This document shows, one piece after another, positions 52,285 through 61,380 of a stretch of DNA of 64,000 nucleotides. The notes under the pieces are model-generated. The model had not been told where the DNA came from. It saw nothing but the letters and a program-made list of their open reading frames with translations, and searched no databases. The position numbers were made by a program, and so were the translations under genes. Location of the stretch: positions 1-64,000 of the forward strand of contig SFNQ01000001.1 in the NCBI GenBank assembly GCA_004554165.1, written 5' to 3'. Position 1 is the stretch's first letter, and each line of letters opens with the position of its first letter. Origin of the DNA: Clostridiales bacterium. GTDB lineage: Bacteria; Bacillota; Clostridia; Christensenellales; CAG-138.

Positions 52285-54339
52285 ATGAAGGAGGAGATGG
52301 ACCCCATGTGCGAACACTGCAAGGAAAAAGAAAAGTTTTATATCACCACGCCGATCTATTACCCCAGCGATAAGCTGCACATTGGCCACGCCTACTGCAC
52401 GGTGGCCACGGATGCCATCGCGCGCTACAAGCGGCAGCGTGGCTACGAGGTGTTCTTCCTGACCGGCTCGGACGAGCACGGCCAGAAGATCGAACGCAAG
52501 GCGAAGGCGGCGGGCGTCACGCCGCAGCAGTATGTGGACAATATCGTTGCAGGTTTCAAAAGCCTGTGGAAGCTGCTGGACATCTCCTACGACGGCTTTG
52601 TCCGCACCACGGACGATTACCACGTCAGGGCGGTGCAGAAGATCTTCCGGCAGCTCTACGATCAGGGCGACATTTACAAGGCCAGCTACACCGGCCACTA
52701 CTGCACGCCCTGCGAGAGCTTCTGGCTCCAGCGGCAGCTTGTGGACGGCAAGTGCCCGGATTGCGGCCGTCCGGTGGAGCTGGTGGAGGAGGAGAGCTAT
52801 TTCTTCCGCGTATCCAAGTATGCCGACCGCCTGATCGAGCACATCAAAACCCACCCGGAATTTATCCAGCCCGCAAGCCGCGCCAATGAGATGCTGCAAA
52901 ACTTCCTGCTGCCCGGCCTTGAGGATCTGTGCGTGTCGCGCACCAGCTTCAAGTGGGGGATACCCGTTACATTTGATGAAAAACATGTGGTATATGTGTG
53001 GCTCGACGCGCTTTCCAACTATATTACAGCGCTTGGGTGGGGGAGCGAGGACGATTCGCTCTATCGGGAATTCTGGCCTGCGGACGTACACATCGTGGGC
53101 AAGGAGATCGTGCGCTTCCACACCATCATCTGGCCGATCATGCTGATGGCGCTGGGGCTTCCGCTGCCGAAGCAGGTCTTTGGCCACGGCTGGCTGGTGC
53201 TGGACGGCGGCAAGATGTCAAAATCCAAAGGCAATGTGGTCGATCCGGTGCAGCTCTGCGGCCGCTACGGGGTGGACGCAATTCGCTATTTTCTGCTGCG
53301 GGAGGTGCCCTTTGGCTCCGACGGCGTTTTCTCCAACGAGGCGCTCATCAACCGCATCAATACCGATCTTGCCAACGATCTTGGCAACCTGCTCTCCCGT
53401 ACGGTGGCGATGATCGACAAGTATTTCGATGGGAAGATTCCCGCGCCGGGGACGGGCGCGGACGAGGACTTCGAGCTGACAAAGCTGGCCATGGAGACGC
53501 CCGGAAAGGTGGACGCCCAGATGGACGCCTGGCACATTCCGGACGCGCTGGCCGAAATCTTTGCGCTGGTGGGCGCGTGCAACAAGTACATCGACGTGAC
53601 CGCTCCCTGGGTGCTGGCAAAGACCGATGAGGGGCGGGTACGTCTCCAGAGCGTGCTCTACAACCTGGCGGAGTGCCTGCGCATTGTGGCGGTGCTTCTG
53701 ACGCCCTTCCTCACCTCGACGCCTGCGCGCATGTTCGACCAGCTGGGCACGCGCCCGCAGAGCCGGAGCATCGAGGCCGTGGGCTGGGGCGGAACGGAAC
53801 CGGGAACCGGGGTGCACAAGGGCGAGGCGCTCTTCCCGCGCATTGACGTGGAAAAGGAGCTTGCGTCCCTGGAAGCGGAGACGCTGGCGGCGAAGGCGGC
53901 GGCCGGGGCCGCTGCCGCGGCCCAGGCCGCGGGCGGCGAGACCCCCGCGCAGGCGCAGCCCCCGGCGCCCGCGGCGAGCGCGCCCGAGGGCGCGCCGGCC
54001 GCCGCCCCCGCCGAGATCGCGTATGAGGACTTTGAAAAGATCGATCTCCGGCTGGCAAAGGTGGTGGCCTGCGAGGAGGTCAAGCGGGCCAAAAAGCTCT
54101 TAAAGCTCACGCTGGATGTGGGCGGCGAGGAGCGGACGGTTGTCTCCGGCATCAAGCAATGGTACGCGCCGGAGGACCTTCTGGGCAAGACCGTCGTGCT
54201 GGTTGCGAACCTCAAGCCCGTCAAGCTCTGCGGCATCGAGAGCCGGGGCATGATCCTCTGCGCGTCCGACGAGGCGGATGAGAAGCTCTCCGCGCTCACG
54301 ACGCTCCGGGAGATGGAGAGCGGCCTGAAGGTGCGCTGA
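52285..54339 (+). CDS. metG: methionyl-tRNA synthetase with C-terminal tRNA-binding domain
   Basis: A 684-aa class I synthetase. The HIGH motif is in DKLHIGHAYCT (about 28-36), with DEHGQKI and a zinc knuckle (CTPCESF and CPDCG). KMSKS in GGKMSKSKGNVV lies at about 310, followed by an anticodon-binding helical domain. An unusually long Ala/Pro-rich linker (about 530-577) joins a C-terminal Trbp111/EMAP-like OB domain (about 578-684) with IDLRLAKVVACEEV, used for dimerisation and tRNA binding. GGGAGGGG precedes the start at 52285; ATG codons at 52297 and 52306 are alternatives. It is controlled by the Met T-box. Confidence 0.96.
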   Translation: MKEEMDPMCEHCKEKEKFYITTPIYYPSDKLHIGHAYCTVATDAIARYKRQRGYEVFFLTGSDEHGQKIERKAKAAGVTPQQYVDNIVAGFKSLWKLLDISYDGFVRTTDDYHVRAVQKIFRQLYDQGDIYKASYTGHYCTPCESFWLQRQLVDGKCPDCGRPVELVEEESYFFRVSKYADRLIEHIKTHPEFIQPASRANEMLQNFLLPGLEDLCVSRTSFKWGIPVTFDEKHVVYVWLDALSNYITALGWGSEDDSLYREFWPADVHIVGKEIVRFHTIIWPIMLMALGLPLPKQVFGHGWLVLDGGKMSKSKGNVVDPVQLCGRYGVDAIRYFLLREVPFGSDGVFSNEALINRINTDLANDLGNLLSRTVAMIDKYFDGKIPAPGTGADEDFELTKLAMETPGKVDAQMDAWHIPDALAEIFALVGACNKYIDVTAPWVLAKTDEGRVRLQSVLYNLAECLRIVAVLLTPFLTSTPARMFDQLGTRPQSRSIEAVGWGGTEPGTGVHKGEALFPRIDVEKELASLEAETLAAKAAAGAAAAAQAAGGETPAQAQPPAPAASAPEGAPAAAPAEIAYEDFEKIDLRLAKVVACEEVKRAKKLLKLTLDVGGEERTVVSGIKQWYAPEDLLGKTVVLVANLKPVKLCGIESRGMILCASDEADEKLSALTTLREMESGLKVR

Positions 54340-54341
54340 CC

Positions 54342-54878
54342 ATGGCGGAATACAAGCTCAGGGACGGGCGGGTTTTGACCCTCCGGCAGGCGCGGGGAAC
54401 GGACGCCGCAGCCTGCCTCGATTATCTGCGCTGCGTTGGCGGCGAGAGCGACTATCTGCTGGTCGGGCCAGGCGGCCTGCGTGACGTGACCGAGGCGCAG
54501 GAGGCGGAACTGCTGGAAGCCCGCTTTGACAGCGCGGAGGGGCGAATGTATCTCGGCTTTGTGGGGGAGGAGCTGGTCTGCATTGCCAGCGTCGAGACGC
54601 GGCGGCATGCCCGCCTTTCCCACAACGCGACAATGGGGCTGTCCGTGCGCCGGAGGTTCTGGGGCCTTGGGATCGGCAGCGTGTGCATGGAGCTGCTGAT
54701 CCGCTTCTGCCGCGCCCACGGCGGGGTGCGGAGCCTGCGCCTGGAGGTATACGCGGACAACGAGCGGGCGATCCGCCTGTACAAAAAATTCGGCTTTTCC
54801 GTGGAGGGCTGCCGTAAAAGGTATCTCTGCGTGAACGGGGTTTACCACGACGAGCTGCTGATGTGCCTGATGCTGTAG
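54342..54878 (+). CDS. GNAT family N-acetyltransferase
   Basis: A 178-aa GNAT protein. The acetyl-CoA pyrophosphate-binding loop is RRRFWGLGIGSVCM (about 102-115), and the end LRLEVYADNERAIRLYKKFGF is typical of RimI/RimJ-like and antibiotic- or metabolite-modifying acetyltransferases. The substrate is unknown. It starts 2 nt after the metG stop, so it belongs to the metG transcript and is regulated by the T-box. Confidence 0.88.
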   Translation: MAEYKLRDGRVLTLRQARGTDAAACLDYLRCVGGESDYLLVGPGGLRDVTEAQEAELLEARFDSAEGRMYLGFVGEELVCIASVETRRHARLSHNATMGLSVRRRFWGLGIGSVCMELLIRFCRAHGGVRSLRLEVYADNERAIRLYKKFGFSVEGCRKRYLCVNGVYHDELLMCLML

Positions 54879-54903
54879 AATACGGGAGCGGGGCTGGGAA
54901 ACG

Positions 54904-55689
54904 ATGGAAGCAATACGATTGTTTGATACGCATGCACACCTGCTGGACGGCCGATTTGACGAGGACCGGGAGGCCCTGATTTCCGGCCTGCCGGCCCGGG
55001 GCGTGGCCTGCGTGCTGGAGGCGGCCTGCGAGGCGGCGGACATTCCGCGGGTGATCGCGCTGTGCGAACGCCATCCGGGGCTGGTATACGGCGCCGCCGG
55101 CATACATCCCCACAGCGCGTCCGAATTTACAGGGGAGACGCTGGCGCAGATCGAGTCCGCGCTGGCGCACCCGGCCATCCGCGCGGTGGGCGAGATTGGG
55201 CTGGATTATCACTATGATTTTTCGCCGCGGGAGGCGCAGAAAGCCTGCTTTGACGCGCAGCTTGCGCTGGCGGGGCGGCGGGGCAGGCCCGTGGTCATCC
55301 ACGACCGCGAGGCCCACGGCGACTGTCTCGACCTGCTCCGGGCGCACCGGGACGGGCTTCAGGGCGTAATGCACTGTTTTTCCGGCAGCTATGAGATGGC
55401 CCGGGCCTGTCTGGACCTTGGCCTGTACCTTGGCATCGGCGGCTCGCTGACCTTTAAAAATGCGAAAAAGCTTCTGGAAACCGTACAGAAGGCGCCGCGC
55501 GACCGTCTGCTGCTGGAGACGGACTGCCCCTATATGACGCCGGAACCCTTCCGGGGCAGGCGCAACGACCCCTCTCTGGCGCGGCTGACGCTGGCGCGGC
55601 TTGCGGCGCTTCGCGGAGAGGACGAGGCTGCGCTTGCGGCGGCCCTGTATGAAAACGGCCTGCGGCTGTTCGGCATCGCGGCGGGTTGA
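54904..55689 (+). CDS. tatD: TatD family metal-dependent hydrolase
   Basis: A 261-aa TIM-barrel hydrolase with TatD signatures: RLFDTHAHLLDGRFDED with the first His pair, GIHPHSA, AVGEIGLDYHYD, VVIHDREAH, MHCFSGS, and LLLETDCPYMTP with the last Asp. Family members act as 3'-5' exonucleases or D-aminoacyl-tRNA-type hydrolases. metG-tatD is a standard Firmicutes order; here a GNAT gene is inserted. It is the last gene of the metG operon. Confidence 0.93.
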   Translation: MEAIRLFDTHAHLLDGRFDEDREALISGLPARGVACVLEAACEAADIPRVIALCERHPGLVYGAAGIHPHSASEFTGETLAQIESALAHPAIRAVGEIGLDYHYDFSPREAQKACFDAQLALAGRRGRPVVIHDREAHGDCLDLLRAHRDGLQGVMHCFSGSYEMARACLDLGLYLGIGGSLTFKNAKKLLETVQKAPRDRLLLETDCPYMTPEPFRGRRNDPSLARLTLARLAALRGEDEAALAAALYENGLRLFGIAAG

Positions 55690-55708
55690 CGCTGAGCGGG
55701 AAAGAAAG

Positions 55709-55922
55709 CGGCCGCTTCGGCCACCCGGTCTGTCGAAAAACTCCGGGATTGTCAAGGGCCGCAGCCCTTGGCGTTCCACCCGGCTCTGACGGCATGTACG
55801 TCAGAAGGGATGAAAACCTTCAGGTTTTCGCACTTTTCAAATTTTGCTGTCATAAACGCGTATGCGTTTTGGGCAAAATCTGTTATCTCAAAAAAGTCCA
55901 TCCGGACTTTTTTGACACGCGG
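55709..55922 (-). repeat. terminator-nested element, copy E (diverged)
   Basis: The core at about 55726-55922 (197 bp) is recognisable by its CTGTCGAAAAA and TTTTTTGACA ends and by all five hairpins in the same order. Many stem bases differ but still pair: TCAAAAAAGTCC/GGACTTTTTTGA, ATTTTGC/GCAAAAT, GAAAACC/GGTTTTC, TCTGACG/CGTCAGA, CAAGGGC/GCCCTTG. A hairpin with GGCCG/CGGCC lies at 55709-55724 on one side. No matching hairpin is found on the other (GGCGCGCC only). It is oriented sense to the DUF5655-like gene, 35 bp after its stop, and lies between convergent genes. Confidence 0.8.
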
Positions 55923-55956
55923 CGCGCCCCTGACGCACTCTGTTTTTCAGAACGCG

Positions 55957-56331
55957 CTAGCGCTTTGCCAGTGCAAAGGCCCGCGCCTCGGCGATCCAGC
56001 CCAGCAGCGTTGCGTCGATTGAAGCCGCGTCGGGCAGCAGGACGTGGTGCGTCCAGCGGCCGGGATAGGGCTCTGAAGCGGCCATAATGCGGGGATGCTC
56101 TGCCTGGTACGGCAGACCGAAGCTGACAAGCAGCGCACCGGCGTTTCGCTCCGAAGCCCTGCGCGGCAGGGAGACGCAGGCAAAGCCATGGCGCTGTGAG
56201 AAGGAAATCTGCGTTTTCTGCACGCGGATCTCCGTATCGGGAAAGCGGGCCAGCAATGCGGCTTCAAAGGCCGCGTACAGCGGCAGCGCAAGAGGCGCTT
56301 TCTCAAAAAACAGCGGCGCGTTGGGATGCAT
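55957..56331 (-). CDS. DUF5655-like small protein
   Basis: A 124-aa soluble protein with the central RVQKTQISFSQRHGFACVSLP segment typical of DUF5655/YdhG-like proteins, then LLVSFGLP and a C-terminal helix. The function of the family is unknown. GGAGGG lies before the ATG at 56331. It has its own weak promoter and converges with tatD, with element copy E between them. Confidence 0.7.
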   Translation of the reverse strand: MHPNAPLFFEKAPLALPLYAAFEAALLARFPDTEIRVQKTQISFSQRHGFACVSLPRRASERNAGALLVSFGLPYQAEHPRIMAASEPYPGRWTHHVLLPDAASIDATLLGWIAEARAFALAKR

Positions 56332-56409
56332 CGCGTACCCTCCTTCCCCGGCCTGCGGGCAGTGTTTCGACTGTTCGGAGGCGCGGAACAGCCGCCCCTC
56401 CCAGCGTTC

Positions 56410-56438
56410 AGCATAGCAGAGGAACGCTGCTGCGGTAA
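56410..56438 (-). promoter_or_regulatory. possible promoter of the DUF5655-like gene
   Basis: On the minus strand TTACCG (56438-56433), 17 bp, TATGCT (56415-56410): a moderate match. Confidence 0.45.
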
Positions 56439-56512
56439 GGGCCGGATGGCGGTTATTTTGCGCCGGAAAGCGGGGGCCGGATTCCTACAGGGCGGTTCGT
56501 GCGTTTTTTTTC

Positions 56513-56541
56513 TTAACATTTTGCGCCGTTCGCGGTAAAAT
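56513..56541 (+). promoter_or_regulatory. promoter of the yybS-gdpP-rplI-dnaB operon
   Basis: TTAACA (56513-56518), a 17-bp spacer and TAAAAT (56536-56541). Transcription would start near 56548, which rules out the in-frame ATG there and supports the start at 56566. Confidence 0.75.
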
Positions 56542-56565
56542 GCTGATATGGAGAGGAATACCCAA

Positions 56566-57591
56566 ATGAAAAGAGCGCCGGTATGGTTGCTTCTTCTGGC
56601 AACCTTTGCTTCCCTGCTCGGGCTGGTCCTGCCGCTGCTGTGCGCGGTGGCTCCGGCGCTGTGGGCGGCGGCGCTGATCCGCAAAAACAGGGGCGCCTCC
56701 GTTGCGCTGCTGGCGCTGCCCTTTGTCCTGTCGGGGCTGTTGTATGCGCTTATGCAGGGAGCGGAGGGCGCCGGAGATTCCCTCGTAAGCCTTCTGTGCC
56801 TTTCGGCGCTGGGCACGGTTCCCGCCTTTGCCATTGTCCGCGTACAGACGCGAAAAAAGGGCGGCTTTTATACGGCCGCGGCGGCAGGCGGCCTCTGCGC
56901 GCTGTTTCTGTACCTTGCGCTCTGCCTGCCCGGCGTACTGTCGGGCGCGGGTGCGTTTGCCGCGGTGCAGCAGAGCACGGCCGAACTGGGAGAGCTCTTC
57001 CTTGCGATACTGTCGCAGGTTCCGAAAACGGAACGGAGCGCAGCGGTCATGGAAACCTTTACCCTGCTGTTTGAAGCGCTGCCGGGGCAGATTCCGGCGC
57101 TGCTTGTTTCCTGGGTTCTCCAGACGGGGTGCTTTATGGGCCTTTCCAACACGCTGCTGTTCCGGCTGCTTGTGAGGAAGGAGCGGGAGGAACTGGGGCT
57201 CGCGCCCATGAAGCGCTTCTCGGAGTGGGGCGTTCCGCGGGAGTTCACGGCAGGGCTCGTTGTACTGCTGCTGGGTTCGATTCTCCTCACGGTGCTGGAG
57301 ACGGAGTACGCCCAGGGCGTCAGCGCGGCGGTGACGGCGGTGGTGAGCTTTCCGCTGCTGGTGCAGGCGCTGGCGGTGGTCGATTTCTTCCTGCTGCGAA
57401 AGCCCGCCAATCTCGCGGTGAAGCGCACGCTGATCTACCTGGCGTCGGGCTTTCTGCTGATGATGGGCATGCAGTCCGTCTTTATCATGATCGGCTGCTT
57501 TGAGCAGGTGTTCCGCATTCGCGAAAAGGCGGATATGATTGATCGATACCGGCAGAAGCCGCCGCAGACCGGACCAGGAGGCCCAAGATGA
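56566..57591 (+). CDS. yybS: YybS-like DUF2232 membrane protein
   Basis: A 341-aa protein with about eight hydrophobic helices, matching DUF2232 (YybS) in length, helix spacing and position before gdpP, rplI and dnaB. The family is structurally related to ECF S components but its role is unknown. GAGAGG nine bases before 56566 supports this start. Its TGA stop overlaps the gdpP start (ATGA at 57588), so translation is coupled. Confidence 0.88.
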   Translation: MKRAPVWLLLLATFASLLGLVLPLLCAVAPALWAAALIRKNRGASVALLALPFVLSGLLYALMQGAEGAGDSLVSLLCLSALGTVPAFAIVRVQTRKKGGFYTAAAAGGLCALFLYLALCLPGVLSGAGAFAAVQQSTAELGELFLAILSQVPKTERSAAVMETFTLLFEALPGQIPALLVSWVLQTGCFMGLSNTLLFRLLVRKEREELGLAPMKRFSEWGVPREFTAGLVVLLLGSILLTVLETEYAQGVSAAVTAVVSFPLLVQALAVVDFFLLRKPANLAVKRTLIYLASGFLLMMGMQSVFIMIGCFEQVFRIREKADMIDRYRQKPPQTGPGGPR

Positions 57592-59546
57592 AAAAACCGC
57601 AGCGCATGCTCATTCCCATAGCGATCCTCCTGACCCTGCTGATCGCGCTGTTCTATTTTGCAAACCGCTTTGCGCCCTACCGCTACCTTGTTACGGGTGT
57701 GGCCGCGGGGCTTGCGGTTCTTGTGACGGTGATTACCTGGGCGGTCATCGCCGGACATGAAAAAAAACAGCTTGCCCGCATGGACGAGGTGTTTTCGGAA
57801 AACGCGGGCACTGCCGCCCGCGTGATCCGCGAGGTTTCCGTGCCCTGTCTGCTGGTCGATGACGGGGGCCGCATTACCTGGCGCAACGAGATCATGCAAA
57901 AGCTCTATGCGGAGGACGATCTTTCCGCCATCATGCCGGATTACAATTTTGTACAGCCGCAGGCGGCCTATGCCTTTGAATATGCGGGCGGCTCCTATCA
58001 GATCATGAGCCGGCCCGTGCGCAGAAAGAGCACCGAGCGCCTGCTGACCTTCCAATACTGGCTCGACCGCACGGAGGCTGCCCATTACAAGCGCCTCTAC
58101 GAAGAAAAAATGCCCTATGTGGCGCTGGTCTATGTGGACAATTTTGACGAGCTCGTGGCAGATCAGCAGTTCCACCGGACCACCGTGCTCACGGAGGTGG
58201 AGCGGCTTGTCGCGGAAACGGCGGCCTCGCTTGAGGGCATTTACCGCCGCTATGAAAACGGACGGTTTTTGCTGATCTTTGAGGCAAAGCGCCTGGAAAC
58301 GCTGGAAACGGCCCGCTTCGCCATGCTGGAGCAGGCGCACCGCATCGATACCGGAACAAGCGGCACGGTGTCGCTGTCCGTCGCCGTGGGCGTGGCGGAC
58401 CGCATCGCCCAGTCGGACGAGAGCGCGCGCCAGGCCATGGAGCTTGCGCTGGGCCGGGGCGGCGATCAGGCTGTGGTCAAGCGAGGCGTGAATTACACCT
58501 TCTATGGCGGCAAGCGGCAGCGCGAAACCATGCAGTCCCGCGTCAAGGCCCGCCTGTTTGCAAAGGCGCTCCGCCAGCTGTTTGAAAACGCGGGCGACGT
58601 TATCGTCATGGGGCATAAAAATGCGGACATGGATTCCCTCGGCGCGGCGCTGGGCGTGGTGGCCTGCGCAAAGATGGCGGGTTCGCGGGCCTTTATCGTG
58701 CTGGATGAGCCGAATGAAACCATCGAGCTTGCCCTCTCCGTAATCCGCCAGAATGCCGCCTATGCGGACTGCGTCATCTCGCCGGAGCATGCCGAGCGCA
58801 TCTGGCGGCCCTCCTCCGTGCTCGTGGTCGTGGATACGCAGCGGCCGGGCACCACCTGCGCGCCACGGCTGGTCAGCGAGGCCGCGCGGATCGTCCTCAT
58901 TGACCATCACAGGAGGAGCGCGGACTATATCGACAACAGCACGCTCCACTTTTTGGAATCCCGCGCCTCGTCCGCCGCGGAGCTTGTGACGGAAACGCTG
59001 CAATACTTTGACGACAACCCGCGCATTCCCGCCTTTGTGTGCAGCGCGTTGCTGGCGGGCATCACGGTGGATACCAAGCACTTCGTGTTCAACGTCGGCA
59101 GCCGGACCTTTGAGGCGGCCGGGTATCTTCGCAAAAACGGCGCGGACATCAGCATGATCAAGCAGATGTTTCAGGACGATATGGACAGTTACCGCGCCTG
59201 CTCGGAGGTTGTGCGCAGCGCGGAGGTGCTGGACAGCGGCGTTGCGGTGGCCTGCTGCGGGGAAAAGGTGGAAAATGCAAAGCTCATCGCGGCAAAGGCC
59301 GCGGATCAGCTCATCGACATCCGGGGCATTGAGGCCAGCTTTGCCCTCGGCCGGGACGGGGACGTCGTCAGCGTCAGCGGCCGCTCGCTGGGCCGCATCA
59401 ACGTGCAGATCATCTGCGAGCGGCTGGGCGGCGGCGGTCACCTGACCATGGCCGGCGCACAGCTGCACGGCGTCGATATGGAAGAAGCGCGCGCCATGGT
59501 GAAGATGCGCGTGGAAGAATATTTACAGGAGGTAAGCCCCACATGA
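57588..59546 (+). CDS. gdpP: cyclic-di-AMP phosphodiesterase GdpP
   Basis: A 652-aa membrane-bound enzyme. Two N-terminal helices (about 7-55) are followed by a PAS-like domain (about 75-150), a degenerate GGDEF domain (about 170-325) and the DHH/DHHA1 catalytic part. DHH motifs are VIVMGHKNADMDS (about 340) and LIDHHRRS (about 437), with a C-terminal GGGHLTMAGAQL. It hydrolyses c-di-AMP to pApA and thereby tunes cell-wall and osmotic homeostasis. It overlaps both neighbours by ATGA junctions, in the conserved order yybS-gdpP-rplI-dnaB. Confidence 0.96.
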   Translation: MKKPQRMLIPIAILLTLLIALFYFANRFAPYRYLVTGVAAGLAVLVTVITWAVIAGHEKKQLARMDEVFSENAGTAARVIREVSVPCLLVDDGGRITWRNEIMQKLYAEDDLSAIMPDYNFVQPQAAYAFEYAGGSYQIMSRPVRRKSTERLLTFQYWLDRTEAAHYKRLYEEKMPYVALVYVDNFDELVADQQFHRTTVLTEVERLVAETAASLEGIYRRYENGRFLLIFEAKRLETLETARFAMLEQAHRIDTGTSGTVSLSVAVGVADRIAQSDESARQAMELALGRGGDQAVVKRGVNYTFYGGKRQRETMQSRVKARLFAKALRQLFENAGDVIVMGHKNADMDSLGAALGVVACAKMAGSRAFIVLDEPNETIELALSVIRQNAAYADCVISPEHAERIWRPSSVLVVVDTQRPGTTCAPRLVSEAARIVLIDHHRRSADYIDNSTLHFLESRASSAAELVTETLQYFDDNPRIPAFVCSALLAGITVDTKHFVFNVGSRTFEAAGYLRKNGADISMIKQMFQDDMDSYRACSEVVRSAEVLDSGVAVACCGEKVENAKLIAAKAADQLIDIRGIEASFALGRDGDVVSVSGRSLGRINVQIICERLGGGGHLTMAGAQLHGVDMEEARAMVKMRVEEYLQEVSPT

Positions 59547-59986
59547 AGGTATTGTTGGAACAGGACGTGAAGGGAACGGGAAAAAAGGGAGACATTGTGA
59601 ACGTCTCTGACGGTTACGCGCGGAATTTCCTCTTCCCGAAAAAGCTGGCGGCGCCGGCGGACGCATCGGCCGTGAACGCGGCGAATATCCAGAAGAGCGC
59701 CGCGGCGCACCGCAGGTTCACCGCGGGCGTAAAGGCGCGCGAGGACGCCAAAAAGCTGGAGGGACAGACCGTGACCATCACCGCGCGCGTGGGCGAGGGC
59801 GGTAAGCTGTTCGGCGCAATCACCGGCAAGGAAATTGCCGCCGCGCTGAAGGAGCAGAAGGACTTCGACATCGACAGGAAGAAGATCGCGCTGGCGGAGC
59901 CCATCCATACCACCGGTGAATACACGGCCAAGATCAGCCTCTTTGAGGGTACGAGCGCGCAGATCCGGGTCATCGTCAGGGAATAA
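59543..59986 (+). CDS. rplI: 50S ribosomal protein L9
   Basis: A 147-aa L9: MKVLLEQDVKGTGKKGDIVNV followed by DGYARNFLFPKKLA (rRNA-binding N-domain), the long connecting helix (about 45-75) and a C-terminal domain with the FGAITGKEIA segment. The start overlaps the gdpP stop (ATGA), so it is coupled. dnaB follows after 9 nt. Confidence 0.97.
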   Translation: MKVLLEQDVKGTGKKGDIVNVSDGYARNFLFPKKLAAPADASAVNAANIQKSAAAHRRFTAGVKAREDAKKLEGQTVTITARVGEGGKLFGAITGKEIAAALKEQKDFDIDRKKIALAEPIHTTGEYTAKISLFEGTSAQIRVIVRE

Positions 59987-59995
59987 GGAAGGGAC

Positions 59996-61330
59996 ATGGA
60001 GGAACGGCAACAGCAGCAGGTCCCGCCCCACAGCACCGACGCGGAGCGCTCGGTGCTCGGCGGCATGCTGATCGACGGCGGCGCGCTGGAGCTGGCGCTG
60101 GAGCAGCTCCGGGAGGAGGATTTTTACCTCCCCGCGCATCAGGCCATCTTCTCCGGCATGCGCGAAATCCGCAGCGCCGGCGGCGCGGTGGATCTTGTAA
60201 CGCTGTCCAACGCGCTGGAGCGGCACGGCAAGCTGGAGATGGTGGGCGGCGCGCTGTACCTGTCGGAGCTGATGGGCTTTGTGCCGACTGCGGCCAACGC
60301 CCAGGAGTACATCGGCATCGTCGAGGAAAAGAGCGTACGCAGGCTGCTCATCCGCGCGGGCGGCGAGATCATCCGCGACGGCATGAACGACGAGGGCGAG
60401 CTTGAAAACACCCTGAACGCCGCCGAGCGCCGCATCTATGACATCACCATGCGCAAGAGCGCCGACACGCTGACGCCCATCGACCAGATTGTGCCGGAGG
60501 CCTTCAACGAGATCAGCGAGCTCATGGAGCGCAGGGGCAAGATTACCGGCGTTTCCACGGGCTTTACCGAACTCAACCGCATGACCAACGGGTTCCAGAA
60601 GAGCGACCTCATCATCGTGGCTGCGCGGCCCGCCATGGGAAAAACCGCCTTTGCGCTGAACATCGCCCAGTACGCCGCGCTGCATGACAATCGCACGGTA
60701 GTGGTGTTCAGCCTTGAGATGTCCGCGTCGCAGCTTGTGCAGCGGATGCTCTGCACCGAGGCGACGGTGGAGTCGCAGAAGATCAAGGAGGGCACGGTCA
60801 CCAGCGAGGATTTAAAGCGGCTGATCGACGTGATGGAGCCCATGAGCCGGGCAAAGCTCTTCATCGACGATTCCGGCGGCGCCACCGTGCCGGAGATTCG
60901 CAGCAAGTGCAGGCGGCTTCGCGCGCGGCACGGGCTGGACATGGTTGTGATCGACTATTTGCAGCTCATGCAGTCCGGCGGCGGCAGAAAATCCGACAGT
61001 CGCACCCAGGAGGTTTCCGACATGACGCGGCAGTTAAAGCTCCTTGCCCGGGAGCTCGACGTGCCGGTGGTGCTGCTGGCGCAGCTCAACCGCGGCCCGG
61101 AAACGCGGCAGGACCACACGCCCATGATCGCGGACCTGCGCGAGTCCGGCTCCATCGAGCAGGATGCGGATATGGTGATCCTGCTGTACCGCCCTGCGGT
61201 CTACGACGAGGAGGCGGACAATACCTCGCAGGCCATCATTGCCAAGCACCGTCATGGCCCGACCGGCACGGTGATGCTGGCCTGGCAGGGCGAGTACACC
61301 CGCTTTATGAATCTGGCGACCGAGTATTAA
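59996..61330 (+). CDS. dnaB: replicative DNA helicase DnaB (DnaC of Bacillus)
   Basis: A 444-aa hexameric helicase. The N-terminal domain (about 10-115) has HSTDAERSVLGGMLID. A linker leads to the RecA-like domain with Walker A ARPAMGKTAFALNIA (about 208-222), MSASQLVQRM, Walker B MVVIDYLQLMQ and the QLNRGPETR arginine-containing loop. It unwinds DNA at the fork. AAGGAAGGG precedes the ATG. It is the last gene of the yybS-gdpP-rplI-dnaB operon. Confidence 0.97.
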   Translation: MEERQQQQVPPHSTDAERSVLGGMLIDGGALELALEQLREEDFYLPAHQAIFSGMREIRSAGGAVDLVTLSNALERHGKLEMVGGALYLSELMGFVPTAANAQEYIGIVEEKSVRRLLIRAGGEIIRDGMNDEGELENTLNAAERRIYDITMRKSADTLTPIDQIVPEAFNEISELMERRGKITGVSTGFTELNRMTNGFQKSDLIIVAARPAMGKTAFALNIAQYAALHDNRTVVVFSLEMSASQLVQRMLCTEATVESQKIKEGTVTSEDLKRLIDVMEPMSRAKLFIDDSGGATVPEIRSKCRRLRARHGLDMVVIDYLQLMQSGGGRKSDSRTQEVSDMTRQLKLLARELDVPVVLLAQLNRGPETRQDHTPMIADLRESGSIEQDADMVILLYRPAVYDEEADNTSQAIIAKHRHGPTGTVMLAWQGEYTRFMNLATEY

Positions 61331-61380
61331 AGCAAAGCGAAAGAAGATAGAATAACAGTAACAGGAAGGGAAGGGGAAAA